A DNA stretch of 64,000 nt, from positions 429,063 through 493,062 of the forward strand of contig NW_017803998.1 of the NCBI RefSeq assembly GCF_001625305.1, read 5' to 3'. The stretch comes from Branchiostoma belcheri. Lineage: Eukaryota > Chordata > Leptocardii > Amphioxiformes > Branchiostomatidae. Of the stretch, positions 47,373-62,464 are shown piece by piece. The notes under the pieces were generated by a model. The model did not search any database. It was not told where the DNA came from and was given only the letters and a program-made list of their open reading frames with translations. The translations under genes and the position numbers were made by a program. Every line of letters starts with the position of its first letter. The first letter of the stretch is position 1.

Positions 47373-48234
47373 GTTTGTTGTCTCTTATATCCTACTTTTC
47401 ATTCCACAAGACTGCCCAAAAGGGCCCCCAGTTGGGTAATGTGACCATACCATTAGGGGTGACTGCAGTGTGAAAGATGATGGTTGACATTGAAGAATCT
47501 GTATGCACTATATACATACATCTACTGTCAGAAAACTTTTTACAGAAGCTGTATATACATGCTGACTGTGTGTGCCCAGGGCGTTAAGTATTTGTGTTCT
47601 AGTGGCTAGCACCTCCACTTCTGGGCACAGGCTCAGGCAGGTTTTATATTTTCTGAAACTGAATGTTTGGCACAACACAACTTCATACATGTTTTGATCA
47701 GATTGATACAAAATTAGATTCATATTTTGCGTCATGAATACCAACTAAATTTTATGGGAGTTTAGACATATCTTGCACCTAGCATTTCCAATAATATACA
47801 AGGAATGCAAAAAACACTTGCTTCAAGGTAAACAGTTTTACTACTTTACTACTATATCAAACCTGATATGCCTAGAGGTATTTTCAGGACTGAGTACTAT
47901 GTTATACTATGTTGTATTTGGCATTTGCATGTGCCCCTCTTTACAGTTTAAGACCAAAACTGGTAACATTAGAAAATATGGCCATCAGCCAGGTAATAAT
48001 GCTTCTCTAAAGCCTTCTTCAGCTAGAAGACTTAAAGGAAGTCCAAAGTGCACAACAGCTAACTTTTCAGCACCAAGGAGAGTGTCAATTCACATACTAC
48101 CACAGTGGGCATCATTACCAAAACAGGTCTCGGGTATAGCCAGGAGTGCATGAGAAGTGGTAGAAAGAATATAAGAAAGCAATTCATGAAATCTATGTAC
48201 CGGTATCTCTTACCAACCAGGTGGCATTGAATGG

Positions 48235-48530
48235 CATTGAATGGCATTGAGTGTTACAGCTAGTGGACACAGGGTCAAAAAATTGCAGGTTCGATCCCTT
48301 ACATTCCTTGTTAGATGTTGTGTCCTTGGGAAAGACACTTTAGAGGACTTTTTTTACTCTATCCAGGTGTAAAATGGGTACCTAACTTTGGTTGGGGAGG
48401 TAAAAGGTAGTGACAAGAGACAATTTGGCTCTGCTTACCAACACTCTGTCCTGGACACGGTGGACTAACAACCCACTGCCCCTACAGCCTAAAAAATGCC
48501 ATGGGGCTACTTTATTTTACCTACAAGAAC
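48235..48530 (+). mobile_element. tRNA-type SINE, long copy
   Basis: B-box GGTTCGATCCC near 48290, then CCTTGGGAAAGACACTTTAG, AGGTGTAAAATGGGTACC and a 3' part ending GCCATGGGGCTAC. The 3' part also occurs at 46203..46345 without the tRNA head. Confidence 0.65.
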
Positions 48531-51500
48531 TAGAGAGCCAACGATGCATATCCAAAACCCACAAAAATCGGTGTTAGACTCATTTCATCTGCTAATACCT
48601 AAGGGAAGAAGGCATTGACCTTCAAAAGGTGGATCAGGTAGAACATGCTTCATAAATAATGCACTATCAGCTGGGAAAGAGCACATTGCACAAACATGGC
48701 TAATATCAAATGATAACTTTAAATCTTTCCACAAAAGCAGTGCAAGGCCGTACTGGGAATAGTTATAATGAGAAAGGCTGAAATTTCTCCTGGAAAGGAA
48801 AATAATATTGTATTTAATAAGAAATTAATTGGTAGAACACATAAAAGACAGTTTAGAAAACTGTTGACCTAAAATTTTTCTGGGAGCAAATTTTATAGTA
48901 GTCATTTCTTTGATAAGCTGGACTTTATTTCCCTTGAGATTATGAATCATATCAGTGTGTTGAAGGCTATAAGGGACAAAAACAAGCTCTTTATTGGTAT
49001 GAAATATGTATCATAATATGTCAAGAAAAAAGATCATAGCTTCTTCTTAATAAGTCAAATATGATTGATAACCAAAAGTTATGACTAGGTGTTACCTTGG
49101 TATCATAATGAATATTATTTTATAACAGCATTAAGAGCATTATATACTTTATAGGAGATAAAAATATTGTAAGTCGTAGCCCATTCTCTCTTCTTTAGGA
49201 AAAAGTATGCCATAACGATGTTATAATTCTTCAGAGATCAATGTAAAATGCATGAAATAAATGGCTACAATTGTGCAATAAATTTTTAAGTGCCAAGCCA
49301 TTAATAGCCTTCAAGCCTATATGAAAAACTCAGTTCCCAATTGTTTTGATATCTCCTCGTTCTTTGAAATATGGGCCATGTTGGCGTAAATTTATTATGT
49401 ACGGGGATATGAAAACTACAGACCACATTAATATCAACTGATAAAACCTTGCTGTGAAGTAGTTTCTGAAAGTCGGACTGTACTTATCTCTCTTGAACAT
49501 GTGGGCTACACATTACATTTCCTGTCGCTGCTGAATGTGCTGCTATATTTCTCTAAGGGAAAGAAAGGTTAGTTTTTCACACTTTCATCCAAAATGTCAC
49601 TTTGTTTCCAGAGAAAGCCATCAAAAGTGATGAAATATCCACATAGTGTCAAGATATTTTGTTTTGGACCAAATAGTTTTACTGTCAGGTCACGACTTAA
49701 AACAATGATGTCTTTAGGTTTATGATGACATTTAAGATGTTTCGAGTGGGTGGTTTTCTCAGAAGGCCGTTTATAAGGGTGCAAGACTTGTATTCAGACA
49801 GTAAACCCTCCCCTACATGTCTTATTGAGTTCTAGAGGGGAGGGTTTGGAGATGTCCAATGGTGCGTTCATTTTCCATTAATCACTATAAAGTATGATCT
49901 GTTTTTGAAAGCACAGGGGGAACATGAAGATAAAATGTACATGTACAAAAATGTATGTGGGTGGAAAGAGGTGTGCTTTGAGGATGGATGACTATCATAG
50001 AGTGGTGGATGACTAAATGTAGATACGCGTAGAAATATCCCTTGCAAAAGTGGTGCACAGTGCCGCATAGGTGCAGCATTAATGTCGCACTGGCCTGGCA
50101 ATTTTGGCATTAATGCCACCTCAGTCCAGATCCCTGGGCAATTGGGCACTAGTGCTGCATCATTGTGTTGATTATTTATTGTTTGGGAAAATGCAGTGAC
50201 AGAATTCATATACCACCCACTCGATATATCTTAAATGTCATCATGAACCTAAAGACATTTGTCTTAAGTCTTGTCCAGACTGTAAAACTATTTGGTCCTA
50301 GACAAAATATCCTAGACAGAATTCATAGTGTAGCTATACTCTAAAATGCAACTTAAGGCAAACAAGAGTTCAAAGATTTCAAACCTTCTAGAAGTGTTCA
50401 GAGCTTTTGGGAATTTATTGACAACCCAAGAGATGGTCTGGCATACTTTCAATGACCCGAGTAGGACAGAAACCTTGTTGACAAGCCCTAAGCGGGTGAC
50501 TTGCGTGGGTGGAGCCATTACTTCCTCCCAGCCTGCCAGTCATCACATCCTTCCAACTTGACCTTAAGGTCAATCTGCAGGAACCATATTCCCCCTTTGC
50601 TTCCACTCTACTGCATTTGAATGCCTACGAACACAAGAAAACACCCCAAAACAATACCTCCATACTAGGAGGTAAAAATGCCATGCAATAGTTATATATG
50701 AATTTGGCCAAAATGTGTTATGCACATTGAGATCTCAAAATGCAATGTGCAATGGGAGATAAGTCTAATGCATTCTATCAGCTATCAACATCTATGCTAA
50801 TTTAATAGCTTAGGGACTAGATTTGCAAAACATCATTCTTCACACCCAGAAAAATCCCATCCAAAGAAAGGTGGATAGGCACTAGTGACAGTACTGTCCT
50901 TGAAAAATGATCCATACATAAAATATTTAGTATACTTAGCAGCTCAGTGTTACACAAAAAGACACTTTGACATTTGATACATCAATGCTACGGGTACTTT
51001 GCATACTTTACGAAGGGAGAAAATGGTATTAAGGGCCTGCAATATTTAGTTTCATCCTCGTCAAAGAAATGCATAATGCCAGGTATTATCATAATGATGC
51101 TTCCCTAGTAAGAGAAATACTAATTATACAAGCCAATGTTTACATAACATGTCAATTTTATTTTCATTATATGTTGTGCAGCATCTTTGACATTGAAAAG
51201 TAGATTGTTTTTACTCTGCTTCCTTACAAACCCCAAAAAATTATTAGCAACACTTATAAGTGCAAGCCTTGAACAAGACAGCACAGATTCTTATAGTAGT
51301 AAGTACATCGTGGGTTTACGTTCTTGTGCAGTTGAAAATGGTACAGTTTCAAAGAAAACTGCTAGAGAGAATTTGCAACCTTTGAAAATATACAGTACAG
51401 ATATAATTCAAAATATCTTAATTTAATAAAGGTAATTCATGTAGCTATAGGGACCTGTTTCTCATGCAACCTAGCATTGAAATAATATGTGACATTGAAT

Positions 51501-52214
51501 GAAAGAAAAGTGACTCCGGTATTGAATGAAAGAAAAGTGGCTCCGGTATTGTATGTACTTGCAATAACAGAGCCCACGTCAATATCAATACTGCCATCTT
51601 GCAAAACGACATTGAATGTGGCACTTGATGGCATGTCCATGTACATTTTGCTCCATAAGGACCCCATTTCATCTGGAGACCTGTAAAAGCAGTTTAGATA
51701 ATTCTCCTAGAGGGGAATGGTGTTCTTGGAAAAGATGCTTCTTTCTAATCCCACCTGTTTAGTTCTGACACACATTTGGAGCCGTTCCAGAAATTGAACT
51801 GCATCTGCGGTGACAATTTCCCACAAAATGGGTTACTTTTGCATGTGCAATGCTCCCGTGTCTAACACGGTACACTTACTGAGATGTCAATAGCAGGTAG
51901 TTTTGGGCATGGATTCAAGAAACTTACTCACACAAAGCCAAATTAAAATGCACAGAGCCAATTCCTCCCTAAAAATCTGTAGCCAAGATTTTTCGACTTT
52001 CAACGATGCATGACAACTACCGCCGGGGGTCATTCTGATCTGTACAGTGACAGGGAAGTTTTTCAGAAAATACCAGCTACGTAATATAAGCTCCAAACAG
52101 TTGAGAGCCTTTGTCCAAAGTGCTCTGGATTGTCCAGATTTAATTTGGATGCCATTCTAATAATGCAATCAAGGTTATCACAGGAAGATCTTGTAAAAAT
52201 ATTATTACTGTTAA

Positions 52215-52582
52215 GACCACACCAATTTAATTTCTTGGTTAACGGATTTTTCTAGAAAAATAATGGAGCGGGCGGGTGAAAAAAAAAATAAAATAAAAAC
52301 AGGCCTACGCATTGTATTATGGCCCAAAATGGTACGATAGAAGCCATGAAGTCAACACACCAGGCTGGTTCAAAATTTAAACAATGAATTTTGAACTTTT
52401 AATGATACTACTGCATTGAAAGATGGAATGACTGTAACAAGTAGTAAGAAAGGGACTGTTTTCAACTGTTCTGGGCAAAAGTTGAGCATTTTGCAGTTGA
52501 TTCTGAATTTTTATTTTTATTTGCAAATCAGAAAAAAATGAAGCGGCGAATCCGTTAACCAGGAAATTAGATTGGTGTGGCC
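52215..52582. mobile_element. PIF/Harbinger-like MITE, copy 4
   Basis: 368 bp, ends GACCACACCAATTTAATTTC and GATTGGTGTGGCC, with TAA on both sides (52212..52214, 52583..52585). It belongs to the CTTGGTTAACGG subfamily together with 60156..60523, which has the same length. Confidence 0.82.
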
Positions 52583-54589
52583 TAAGAGAAGAATAAAATC
52601 CCAATTCATCAAACCAATGAGTTTTTAACCTTTTCCAGGAGTCATTAAACATTCATCAAACAGACAATATGAAATACAGATTACACAACAAAGTGACCAT
52701 TTTAACTCTCTTAAATAGTCTTCTAGTTTTCCAGTCAGTTAAACAACTTGTAGACAAGACTATTGGCACGTAGTCCAAGCCTCGAGGGATCCATTTACTT
52801 ACACAAGATGACGTCCAATAATTTCCATCACATGTAGTTATATTGATTTGAAATGAGCAGTCCTATCAGTAGTTGGAATCTATGCCAAATGGCAGAAAGT
52901 ATGAAATTCATAGGACTATTACACAGTTTATACCATAATCACGAAATTCAATGTGTTTAAATGTCTCATTTTGGCTAGAAAATAATATGAAATGGTAAGA
53001 GTTTTCCCTCTAAATGGGTTCTGCAAAGCAGTTTTATTGAATCAATATATTATGCTATCCCAGTCTGGATCTATTCCAAATAGTGGAAAGTATGAAATCT
53101 AATAGAGATATTATACAGTTTATCATTATCACAATCTGTTTAAAGTTTTGTATGTGCCAGCAAAGAATCTGACTGTGTCTCTGTTTAGAATTTTTTTCCC
53201 AAGTCATACTCCAAGTTGTGGAATGCAGTTTTATAAAATGATATGAGCCATTCTAAGTTGGATCTGACCTTATATTGCAAAAAAGAGAAAATTGTTCATG
53301 AGAGCAATGGCCTTAGCATACCCTTTTGTAGAATTTTACCTAATTTCAAACAGGGAACCATAAGAAGTACACAATACATTGCGTTACAATGATACAAAAT
53401 GCCAACAACATGATTTCTAGGATGAAACAAACCTAACCAGCATTTTTGTCAACAATTTTTTCTAAGACATAAAAAGTTTATGATTTATTTTTCACTTTTG
53501 CCAGTCGCCTCAGTCATACTTCTAACTCCATCTCCCTCCCAACTGTATCAAAACAGCTTCTACTGACTTACTTAACATTCAACCCATGTCCACACAGTAT
53601 AGCCCTATTGGTGTGCAACACTTATTGCAAAACAGATGGTGACGGCATTTCTCATTAGCTGCAACCACTACAGTCTTCATTGAGCTTCTTGTGAAAAACC
53701 TGAGAGAAAGTAGGGAGAATTTAGAGGTGCTAGATCTAACGACTGGTCTTATTTTCTTTGTAGTTCCACTGATTGCTTTGGGCAGTGCCGCTAATCCATT
53801 AAAAGCTTCCAGAGCCCCTTAAATCCTGCTTGGTAGTTAAAACGGCAGTCACCTCACTTAAATCTGCGCCCAGACCATTAAGAAACACTTGGAGATGTCT
53901 CAAGGCTGAAACGACCTTCCTCAAAAGTAATCCAAGATGATGTGTCTTTGCATATGGTACCTACAAGGCTGTACATGTAATGTCTTCTTCACCAAAGAGG
54001 CTCTCAGTAGCCAGGTAGACACCATTCTGAGACCAGGGCTCAAAGTACTGGTCCCCCTTGCAGCATAAAATTGGCAGCAAAATTTCTCAGATTGCAGAAA
54101 AGCAAGTATTAAGTTCTTGCGAATTTCTTGTTTTACTAATGCTTATCATAGTGAATTTATTGCTGATTCTGGGCATATTTCCTTGTCATTTTAAATTTCT
54201 CCATGCTTGCGGGGAGAGCATTTTGAACCTCCAATTTGACGTTCTGTGGTTTGTACCGTGACCATTTTCCCCTCGCTTCCTGTGCCTCTGTTGTATACAA
54301 ATAACTACAAAGTTTAACACACATTCAAGCAACCAAATAGACAAACACACCAAAAATCAAAACCTCCATACAAGATGGTAAATATGTCCAACTTCTAATT
54401 TTGCAAGCTATTATTATAAAGTAACAGAATATGAGCACAGTGTAATAAAATTAAGTCAAACATGAATTGGCAGAAAAAATAGAAAACATGATTTCCGATC
54501 TCAGGTGACCAAAACTTTGCACCCTTCAAAACCACCCATCACTCCATACATCAAAAAATAAAATTGAAACAGGAAAAAATGGCATCCTT

Positions 54590-54970
54590 GACGCAGAGGG
54601 TCTACGGTTTTCCCAAGACACCCACTCCCCGAGAACTGCCCATCGGATAGCTGTCAGAGTGAATGAACAGTAATCGTACACTTGCCTCCAGCAACATAAT
54701 ACCTGTGACCTCCTTGATTACCACTGCACCAGACTCGGTAGGCAAAGTCGGTGGACACGTACCCAGAATACAAACTAACTCTCTTCGGAAAATTTCGCAT
54801 TCCGCTCAGGCGCTCCTGCATTACCTTTCGCCTACTTTTCTCAATTTTGATGTTTGAAGTTCAGAGAAGGATTTGAATCACATGTTGGGTTTGGATATTG
54901 ACTGGCGGACTGGGGAAATGGAAAAATACTGCCGTTTGCTGTTGCTGCCATCGACCGAAAAGAAAAACTG
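54590..54970 (-). promoter_or_regulatory. Candidate promoter or 5' exon block
   Basis: A GC-richer, repeat-free block in an otherwise AT-rich 19-kb stretch, with CpGs and a GGGTACGTGT donor-like word on the - strand near 54763. It could hold an upstream exon or promoter of MPPED. No coding similarity is seen; the assignment is a guess from composition. Confidence 0.2.
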
Positions 54971-56973
54971 ATACTAACAGCAGAACTAGTATGAGATAAA
55001 AATTAAGTGGCAGAATTTTTTTTACAAAAGGAAATTAAAAACATATCTTTAAATTGGCAAAAGTTTTTCAATTACGATCTGTAGTCAAATCTGTATCACT
55101 ATCATATACTATCAGTGACTACCTCTGCATAATATTAATATATGGCCCAATAGGACTTCTTGGCCATTGCACCCAGAACTACATTAAGAATCTTGTCTAC
55201 AGTGGCCAACTGTCTACTGTGACAAATAAAAATGTATCAGATGTAAAAAGCAATCAAGTGGTAAATACAACATTATAACTAGCAGTAAATCCAACATTTA
55301 TAACTAGCAAAGCATACATTCAATTTGTAACGTTACAATCTATGAATGAACAATTGTAAGTCACATGCGTGACCTGCCCACACTCATTTTGATATATGAC
55401 CACAATCTAATTTCATAGAACACTTTGATGTGTTGTTTGACAAATTAAAGGTTGTAACATTGCGCCCTCTCCTTGCACTGGGCAGCTGGCTTCAAGGACT
55501 TTCCACATAAAAGTGCTGGATTCCATTTGCCCCTGAGTCAGCTCGCTGAACTTCAATTTGTGAAAGGATGTTTGGATAGGGTAGGGAGGGACTTGAAAGG
55601 TAACAGCGCTGCACTAATAAGTATAGGGCAAACATGCAACGTTACAGCCTCTTGCATATTGGTCAGGACCAAGTCTTACAGGAGGGGGGGTGCAATGGTT
55701 GGGATTTGTACCACTGTAAATGCAGTAACTTTTACAGTGGTTTTATTTTTGCAGTTTTTGCAGTGACCTTTTGCTACAAAATCAGAATATGGTATGGTGT
55801 AATGTGTTTTCTAACTTAAAAGGTAACTGCTGATCAGAATTGTTTCTACAGTGTGGACTTCAAACACTGCAACATACTGCAACATAAAGAAACCATCATG
55901 GCAAAAATAAATGCATTTACAGTAGTGTTTCCCAGGCTACTTTGACCCCTCTACTGACCACACGCTTCTGTGGTATTGGTAGAGATGATTGGGTCAGTTT
56001 TCCTGAAGAGGGCTGAAGTTTACTAAGTAGTAAATAAAAATGATGAATGCAGATTATTTATGTAAGAAATTTGAAACTTTCACCAAGCCTTTCTTGAGTT
56101 GAATGCAAAATCAACAAGAGAATCAGAGATGGCAGGCTTCACCCCAAATTACTGTTGATGCAGAAACACACAGCGTAGAAACAGACAAACGAACAGACGA
56201 ACCAAAATCAATACTTCACTCCTCTGGGGTAAAAGAATAGAAGACACTTCAGTGAACTGGGATCCCGGCAAAATCACTGATTGTTGCCCTTACATTGCAT
56301 CGATTTACAATGTAGTAGCAACAGCTAAGCAAATACAATTTTCCAGGTCGGTTAGATAACAGCTTGAGATCGAAAAGAATCAATTGCATATGATAGTTTA
56401 TGGTAATTATATCAACCAGTCCCCCTTGCATCTGTTGCAAGACTGTATCTAGTCAAGGTTTCCTTTCTGACAACATCAATTCCAAATCTAAAAGTATTGA
56501 ATTGAATTTGATTGATAATGATAATATTGACTTAATCTTGATTAAAATTCATTCAATATAATGTAACTTAAACAAGGTCACTGACTTTGATATTGTGTTA
56601 ATATGTCTGTATGACACAACCTTTGTAACATAATGCTTTTGAACTGAAACCCAACACTAAGTCTTTAAGCTTATCATAAATATTTCATTTACTGATGACT
56701 TACTGACGTCGCAGTCACTGATGAAAAGTAGTGGAGGCTAGTCAAAACACCCGGCAGTTTTCAAAACCTATCTATTTGTTTGAGTAACCATTTCCTGCTG
56801 TATCTCATTACCTGGATGTCTAATCTTCATCAATGTAACTCTGCATCTGCATCCATATCTCCTGTCCAATCAGCATGCGCTCCATGCGTACATGTGTACA
56901 AAACAATTATCACAACACTCCGCGCGCCTGGCAATCTCCACAATGTGTCATCTGTTCACACACCTGCACCTAA

Positions 56974-57030
56974 GGCCACACCAATTTAATTTGTTGGTCC
57001 TCGGATTCACCTCTTCATTTTTGTTCTCAT
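56974..57030. mobile_element. PIF/Harbinger-like end fragment
   Basis: TAA then GGCCACACCAATTTAATTTG and GGATTCACCTCTTCATTTTTG; only the left ~57 bp remain. Confidence 0.65.
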
Positions 57031-57135
57031 AACCTTTTCTGGAACCACAATGTCCTTGACAACAGAAAGATCTGCATTTTAGCATTTTGCAGGTACTTTG
57101 GCAGTTCAGTGAGTGAACAATATAGTGTACTACAT

Positions 57136-57464
57136 CAGGGTTCTAGCTAATGCAATGTAGCGTAGGGGCCCCCTACACTAAAATTTTGCCCCCCTACGCT
57201 AAATTTCTCCCACTACGCTATAATTTTGGCCCCCTATACTAAATTTCCCCCCTATGCTAATTTTTAATACAGCAAAGGGGCATTGTGACTGTATTTCTTT
57301 GTTTAAGAATGCCAGATCAAATGTGAAAAATCAAGGATACATTGGACATACCTAAGAAATAACATTTTTTCCCTTTGGGTATCCCCTCAAATGACCTCTT
57401 TTTAAGCTCCCTCATCATGCGGCTAGTGCCACTACGCTAAAATTAAATCCTAGCTAGAACCCTG
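57136..57464. mobile_element. hAT-like foldback element with internal ~20-bp repeats
   Basis: Perfect 14-bp ends CAGGGTTCTAGCTA and their complement. CAGGG starts are typical of hAT elements, but no 8-bp target duplication is visible. Just inside the left end, five ~20-bp units (CCCCCTACGCTAAATTT type) stand in tandem. Confidence 0.65.
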
Positions 57465-60155
57465 CACATGTACACGTACATCAAATTTTGTATCTCTTTT
57501 CAGGCCCTATACACCCCACTTTAATTTGCAGGTGGCACAATCTAAATCTCAGTAATTTAAAAGTTACAGCAAGAAAAATTCACAATATCACATAGTTACT
57601 TACCTTTTTGTGTAAGACCTAGCTAGTGGACTACTGGTGTAGGCATAAGGTACAGGTTGACAACTGAGAAACACCTACATGTACACAACACTGTAATTTT
57701 ACATGTATGCAGGTGGTATTTTGAGCCTTGAATGGAGCAACTGTAACTAGTGTAAGGTGTACAATGCATATGTGTGTGGGAGGTTTTCCACACATCCACA
57801 AAACCCTAAGAGCTCTTCAATACCCCAGAGCTCAACACTACATAAAAGCTTGGTTCAATAGAGAATCATAGACATGTGGGGGTGGAAATGAATAAAAGAA
57901 AAATTGCATGGGACAATACATTTCAAACTTAAAGCCTGGTGTGCATTTGCACCAGTTGGTTTTATGTAACAGTTATAACTTATAGTTCTGTGGGTGTAAG
58001 ATATACCCCCCCCCCACACCAAAAAAAAAACTATAGATAAACGGACTTGAGAAGTAAATGTTGCTGAAAATATAAATTGTCAAGCTAAAAAAAATTAATT
58101 TCTTACTTTTAACATTTTTCCCAAATCCTTCTTACACTCACGCAATTGAGCTGGCTTAGAACCTATCTACAGTAAATCTGTACTTAATTTCTATTTCATT
58201 GTATCTTGTACGGTCAAGTTTGATTTTATTAATTAATTATTAATAGCCTTAAGTATCGACAGTACAATTTACATTCTGTAGCTATTTGCATACAAAACAG
58301 GTGACTCTCTGAATTATGGCAAAATTTGCTTATAATAATCAATACTATTTGCTACAGAAAAAAGATGGTCAACTAAATCATGGTAATTTCCTTAAAACTG
58401 GATGAAAATTAAAAGCAGGAATACCCTGGGATCAGTTCAGGATAGAAAAATTATAAAATTCTAATAGCCCAAAGTTGAAAATTAACACCTAAGTCTTTTC
58501 AAGCCCAAATTTTATAACCTTGACATTGGTGGGGTTAAGTTGGCCATCTTTCTGCCCTTTTTAAAATTCAGACATACACTCCCAAAGGTACGGCAAACCC
58601 AAAAGACCAAGGCCATGCGTGAATACTAAATGAGCTAGCTGCTTGCTTGAGCGTTATAAAACTAACAGCGTATATCTAATGTCATGTTTGGTTATCTAAA
58701 TAGCAGAGCACAAAAGGTGCATTACTATAATTACATTGTATAAAAGCTGTGCCCCTATGTTAAAACTATTATAGGTACACATTTACCTAATTGTATATCA
58801 AACAACTTGTCTTGGGCTCAGAATGACTTATTGTCAAATGGCAAGGACATTATGGAAAAATATTAAATTATATATGAGCCTGATATAAACCAGATGCAAA
58901 CCTTTGAAAAACATGTACGTTTATCAAAGATAATGTAGAAATGTATCAGTTCAGTGACTTCTAATTTGAGCATCAATAGCATGTGAAACTACATGTAAGA
59001 ATGTATACTATATGTGTACACTGAACATTAGATACATGCAGTTTCAATTTCTTGATTCTTGGATTTTTATATACAAATATAGGAATCCTGCCAGAGTGAT
59101 AGTTGCAAGAAATAAAATCAGTTTGGCTTAAAAATTTTAGACACCAATAAAAAAAACAAATGTCTTCAGACTACCTAATAAAATTTAGCAGCTGCAAAAC
59201 TTCAATTCCTGCTTGAATTGCAATAATTATTTATGATATCACACTTTTGTTCCAGGATAGTAAATTCAAAGTCAACATTCAAAATCCCATCATCAAAATA
59301 TAGCATATCTACTGTATGACCATTCTATCTTATATTAATAACACACAGGGAAAAGAAAGCGGGAATGACATTAAACTAACCTGGAGATACAAGCTGCAAA
59401 AGGGCTTGGACCACCTGGGATTAACCTGAAACCCTTGCCAAAAACCACCCAGAGTGAAAAAAGCTAGCTGTCATACTAAGCGTGCTACTTAAAGGCATAA
59501 TAGGAGATCTAAGTCTAAGTAAGACGCGTATTTTATATCTTAATGCTTAAGACTACTTACTTTGCTGAGAAGCCCCATGGTGGAGTACCTTGTGCACATT
59601 GCGCCACACGATGTGCACGTATTGGGACCTGACGACTACTATGGCCCAAGCAAGCCTGTCTAATAGTATGTAAATGTTGCATTGGACGATTCCATCTACT
59701 AAAGGGGGTGCTGTATAGAAAAATGCACTGTATAATCTTGTATAAGGGATATAATGTCAAAGACATTTACTAAGTGGCAATCTTTCATCTTAAATCAAGA
59801 GGGCTTAAAGAATTTATCTACACTTCAAGCACGTTAAAGATCCCACAAGACTTGTCGAAAACAGTATGGGCCCTTCCCGGTGTGAGTGGATCAAACCTTA
59901 CAGTCCGGTCGCAGCTTGTACTTACTGTACAAAACTGGTATACTGTGCTTCAGTGCGGTTTACTGGTTATGCAAAGCAAACAAACAAACAAAGCCTATCT
60001 AGGCACTAAACCACATACAGTTACCAAATGCAAAGCATTGATTCACTTAGGCTTTTTCTAATTAAGTTAAAATAAGGTTCCCATATGAAAGTACAATTAA
60101 CAATAAAAAAAAATAAGAAGATATACACCAATTATTAACAAAATATCTAGGATAA

Positions 60156-60523
60156 GGCCACACCAATTTAATTTCTTGGTTAACGGATTTTTCCAGAAAA
60201 ATAATGGAGCGGGCGGGCGAAAAAAAAATAAAAATAAAAACAGGCCTAGGCATCCTATTATGGCCCAAAATGGTACGATAGGAGCCATGAAGTCAACACA
60301 CCAGGCTGGTTCAAAATTTAAACAATGAATTTTGAACTTTTAATGATACCATTGCATTGAAAGATGGAATAACTGTAACAAGTAGGATGAAAAGGACTGT
60401 TTTCAACTGTTCAGGGCAAAATATGAGCATTTTGCAGTTGATTCTGAATTTTTATTTTTATTTGCAAATCAGAAAAAAATGAAGAGGCGAATCCGTTAAC
60501 CAAGAAATTAAATTGGTGTGGCC
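60156..60523. mobile_element. PIF/Harbinger-like MITE, copy 5
   Basis: 368 bp, ends GGCCACACCAATTTAATTTC and its complement, perfect TAA duplications (60153..60155, 60524..60526). It is very close to 52215..52582. Confidence 0.85.
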
Positions 60524-62464
60524 TAACAGAAAGCATTTGTTGTAAAATTTACAAAACATGCCACTTTTTTTCTGTAAATTCATCACATGCTTTAAAATCT
60601 ACAATGTCAGTAGGACACATACATGTAAGATACCGTATGGTACCGTCAGCATAGATTGTAACCAACAAGCTCATTGGGAAACCTACTCAACCTACACATT
60701 TTATATTTAATTTATCCTTTTTGCAGGAAAACTTTATCTTCAACATCTTGATTTACACAGTGCTACGCTGCATAACTAAAGTAAGAAATGAATATCTTAC
60801 AACATACATGAATGTATAGGCTAACACTGGGTTACAGAAATATTACGGCTCACCTAAGGCTAACGGTAATGAAATGTAGCCACACGCAGTGGTGTGATCA
60901 GAATACACAACTCTCACAGTGATTCAAGGAGCACCTCTGCACCTATAGACTTTCGTGTATCTTATTATACTGGAAACCCCCAAAACAGATTTTGATAAAC
61001 CAGTCACAGAAAGAGAGTCACAATACTGAGGTTTAGATTCAAACCAAATTGTGGCAGTTCTTAGTCTTAGATTTTGGTCAAATCATTTTTCTTATACCTT
61101 GGACATTTTGAAATAAAATTTGAGCCACACAGGACACAATATAGAAATGGAAACACAGGGCTGGGAAAAACTTTTTTCACTGCATTCAATCCCTAAAACT
61201 GTTAGAGTCAACAACAACAGAAATATCCATCAGAAGCTACATGTAGCAGTTGTCCAGTTGATTTTCAAGTTTAGCATTATCATTTTAATTTACGGTAAAT
61301 CTAAGAACCAACAGATTGAACTGGTATGGCCTAAAATTAAAACCTTATACATGTACATCAATATGTTAGGACACACATGTCACACCTGTCACATGTCATA
61401 GATATCCTATATACCCCAATTAGAGCAGGACCATCATACGATCACAAACTGAGGGCATTATATATTATCCATGTGTCCTACAAAATTCAGCTGTCAATTA
61501 CAGAAAAGGCTGTGCTAGATTCTTGTCAGTGGTTGGTTCTATCAAAGCCTGTCACAGTCACATCATACGTAATCGTACATCGACCTACAATAGACACGTT
61601 TTCTAGGCCAATAACCTAAGATGCACCTTACACCTCATCATACATGTAATGCGTGATTAAACCACTTATAGAGACAACACTGTTTTTTGGACCTCAGGTG
61701 TCAAAGTAATCATCATCTTAACCTGCCATTTTGCATGACTGATCGCAATACAACCAAATATCAAGAACACAGCCAAATACTGTGCAGAAAAAATATGGAA
61801 AAAGAATCTAAGAATCTTAATTGTTCGTAATACAATTCTGACATTATTTGCTTGTTCCAATTCAAGGAATAAATTTTGTTCAGTTCCAAAACAAGTTGTC
61901 TAGTGAATACAGCATTTTCTAGTTCTGTTAGGCATCTAATATTTAATGCTTTGCTTTCAACACATAGATACTGTAATACAAGCAAAGGACAACTATGAGA
62001 CTGTGATACAAATTTTAACCGTTTCCCTTCTGCCTAACCTAAAAACAATGCATATACTCGATGCTGCTAGGCTACATGTACCTGAGCAGGGTGAAGGTTA
62101 AACGCGGGGTTACTACACGTCAATCTTTCCTAACCTCTCCCTGACCTTACGCCCACGTACAGTCTACACTTTTTTAATGTAATCACAGAGTAATGTTGTG
62201 CTGATCTTTAGAAACAGAACTCATTCACACGGCTTAACGTCACAGCTTGACAGTCAGGCTTTCTATTAAGGAGATTTCCCAGGGTGGGAGGACTTAAACC
62301 TAATGAATACTTGTACACAGCACGTCTAGAGTTCAATGAAATCATACCTTCACAATGAAGCTTATGATTTCGGATGGTTCCAGAAAAATCTAAATTATAC
62401 TTTTTACCTGGATCTCTCCCAAACTTAGTATTTATACAATGTATAATCATGTATTTTCAAAGTT

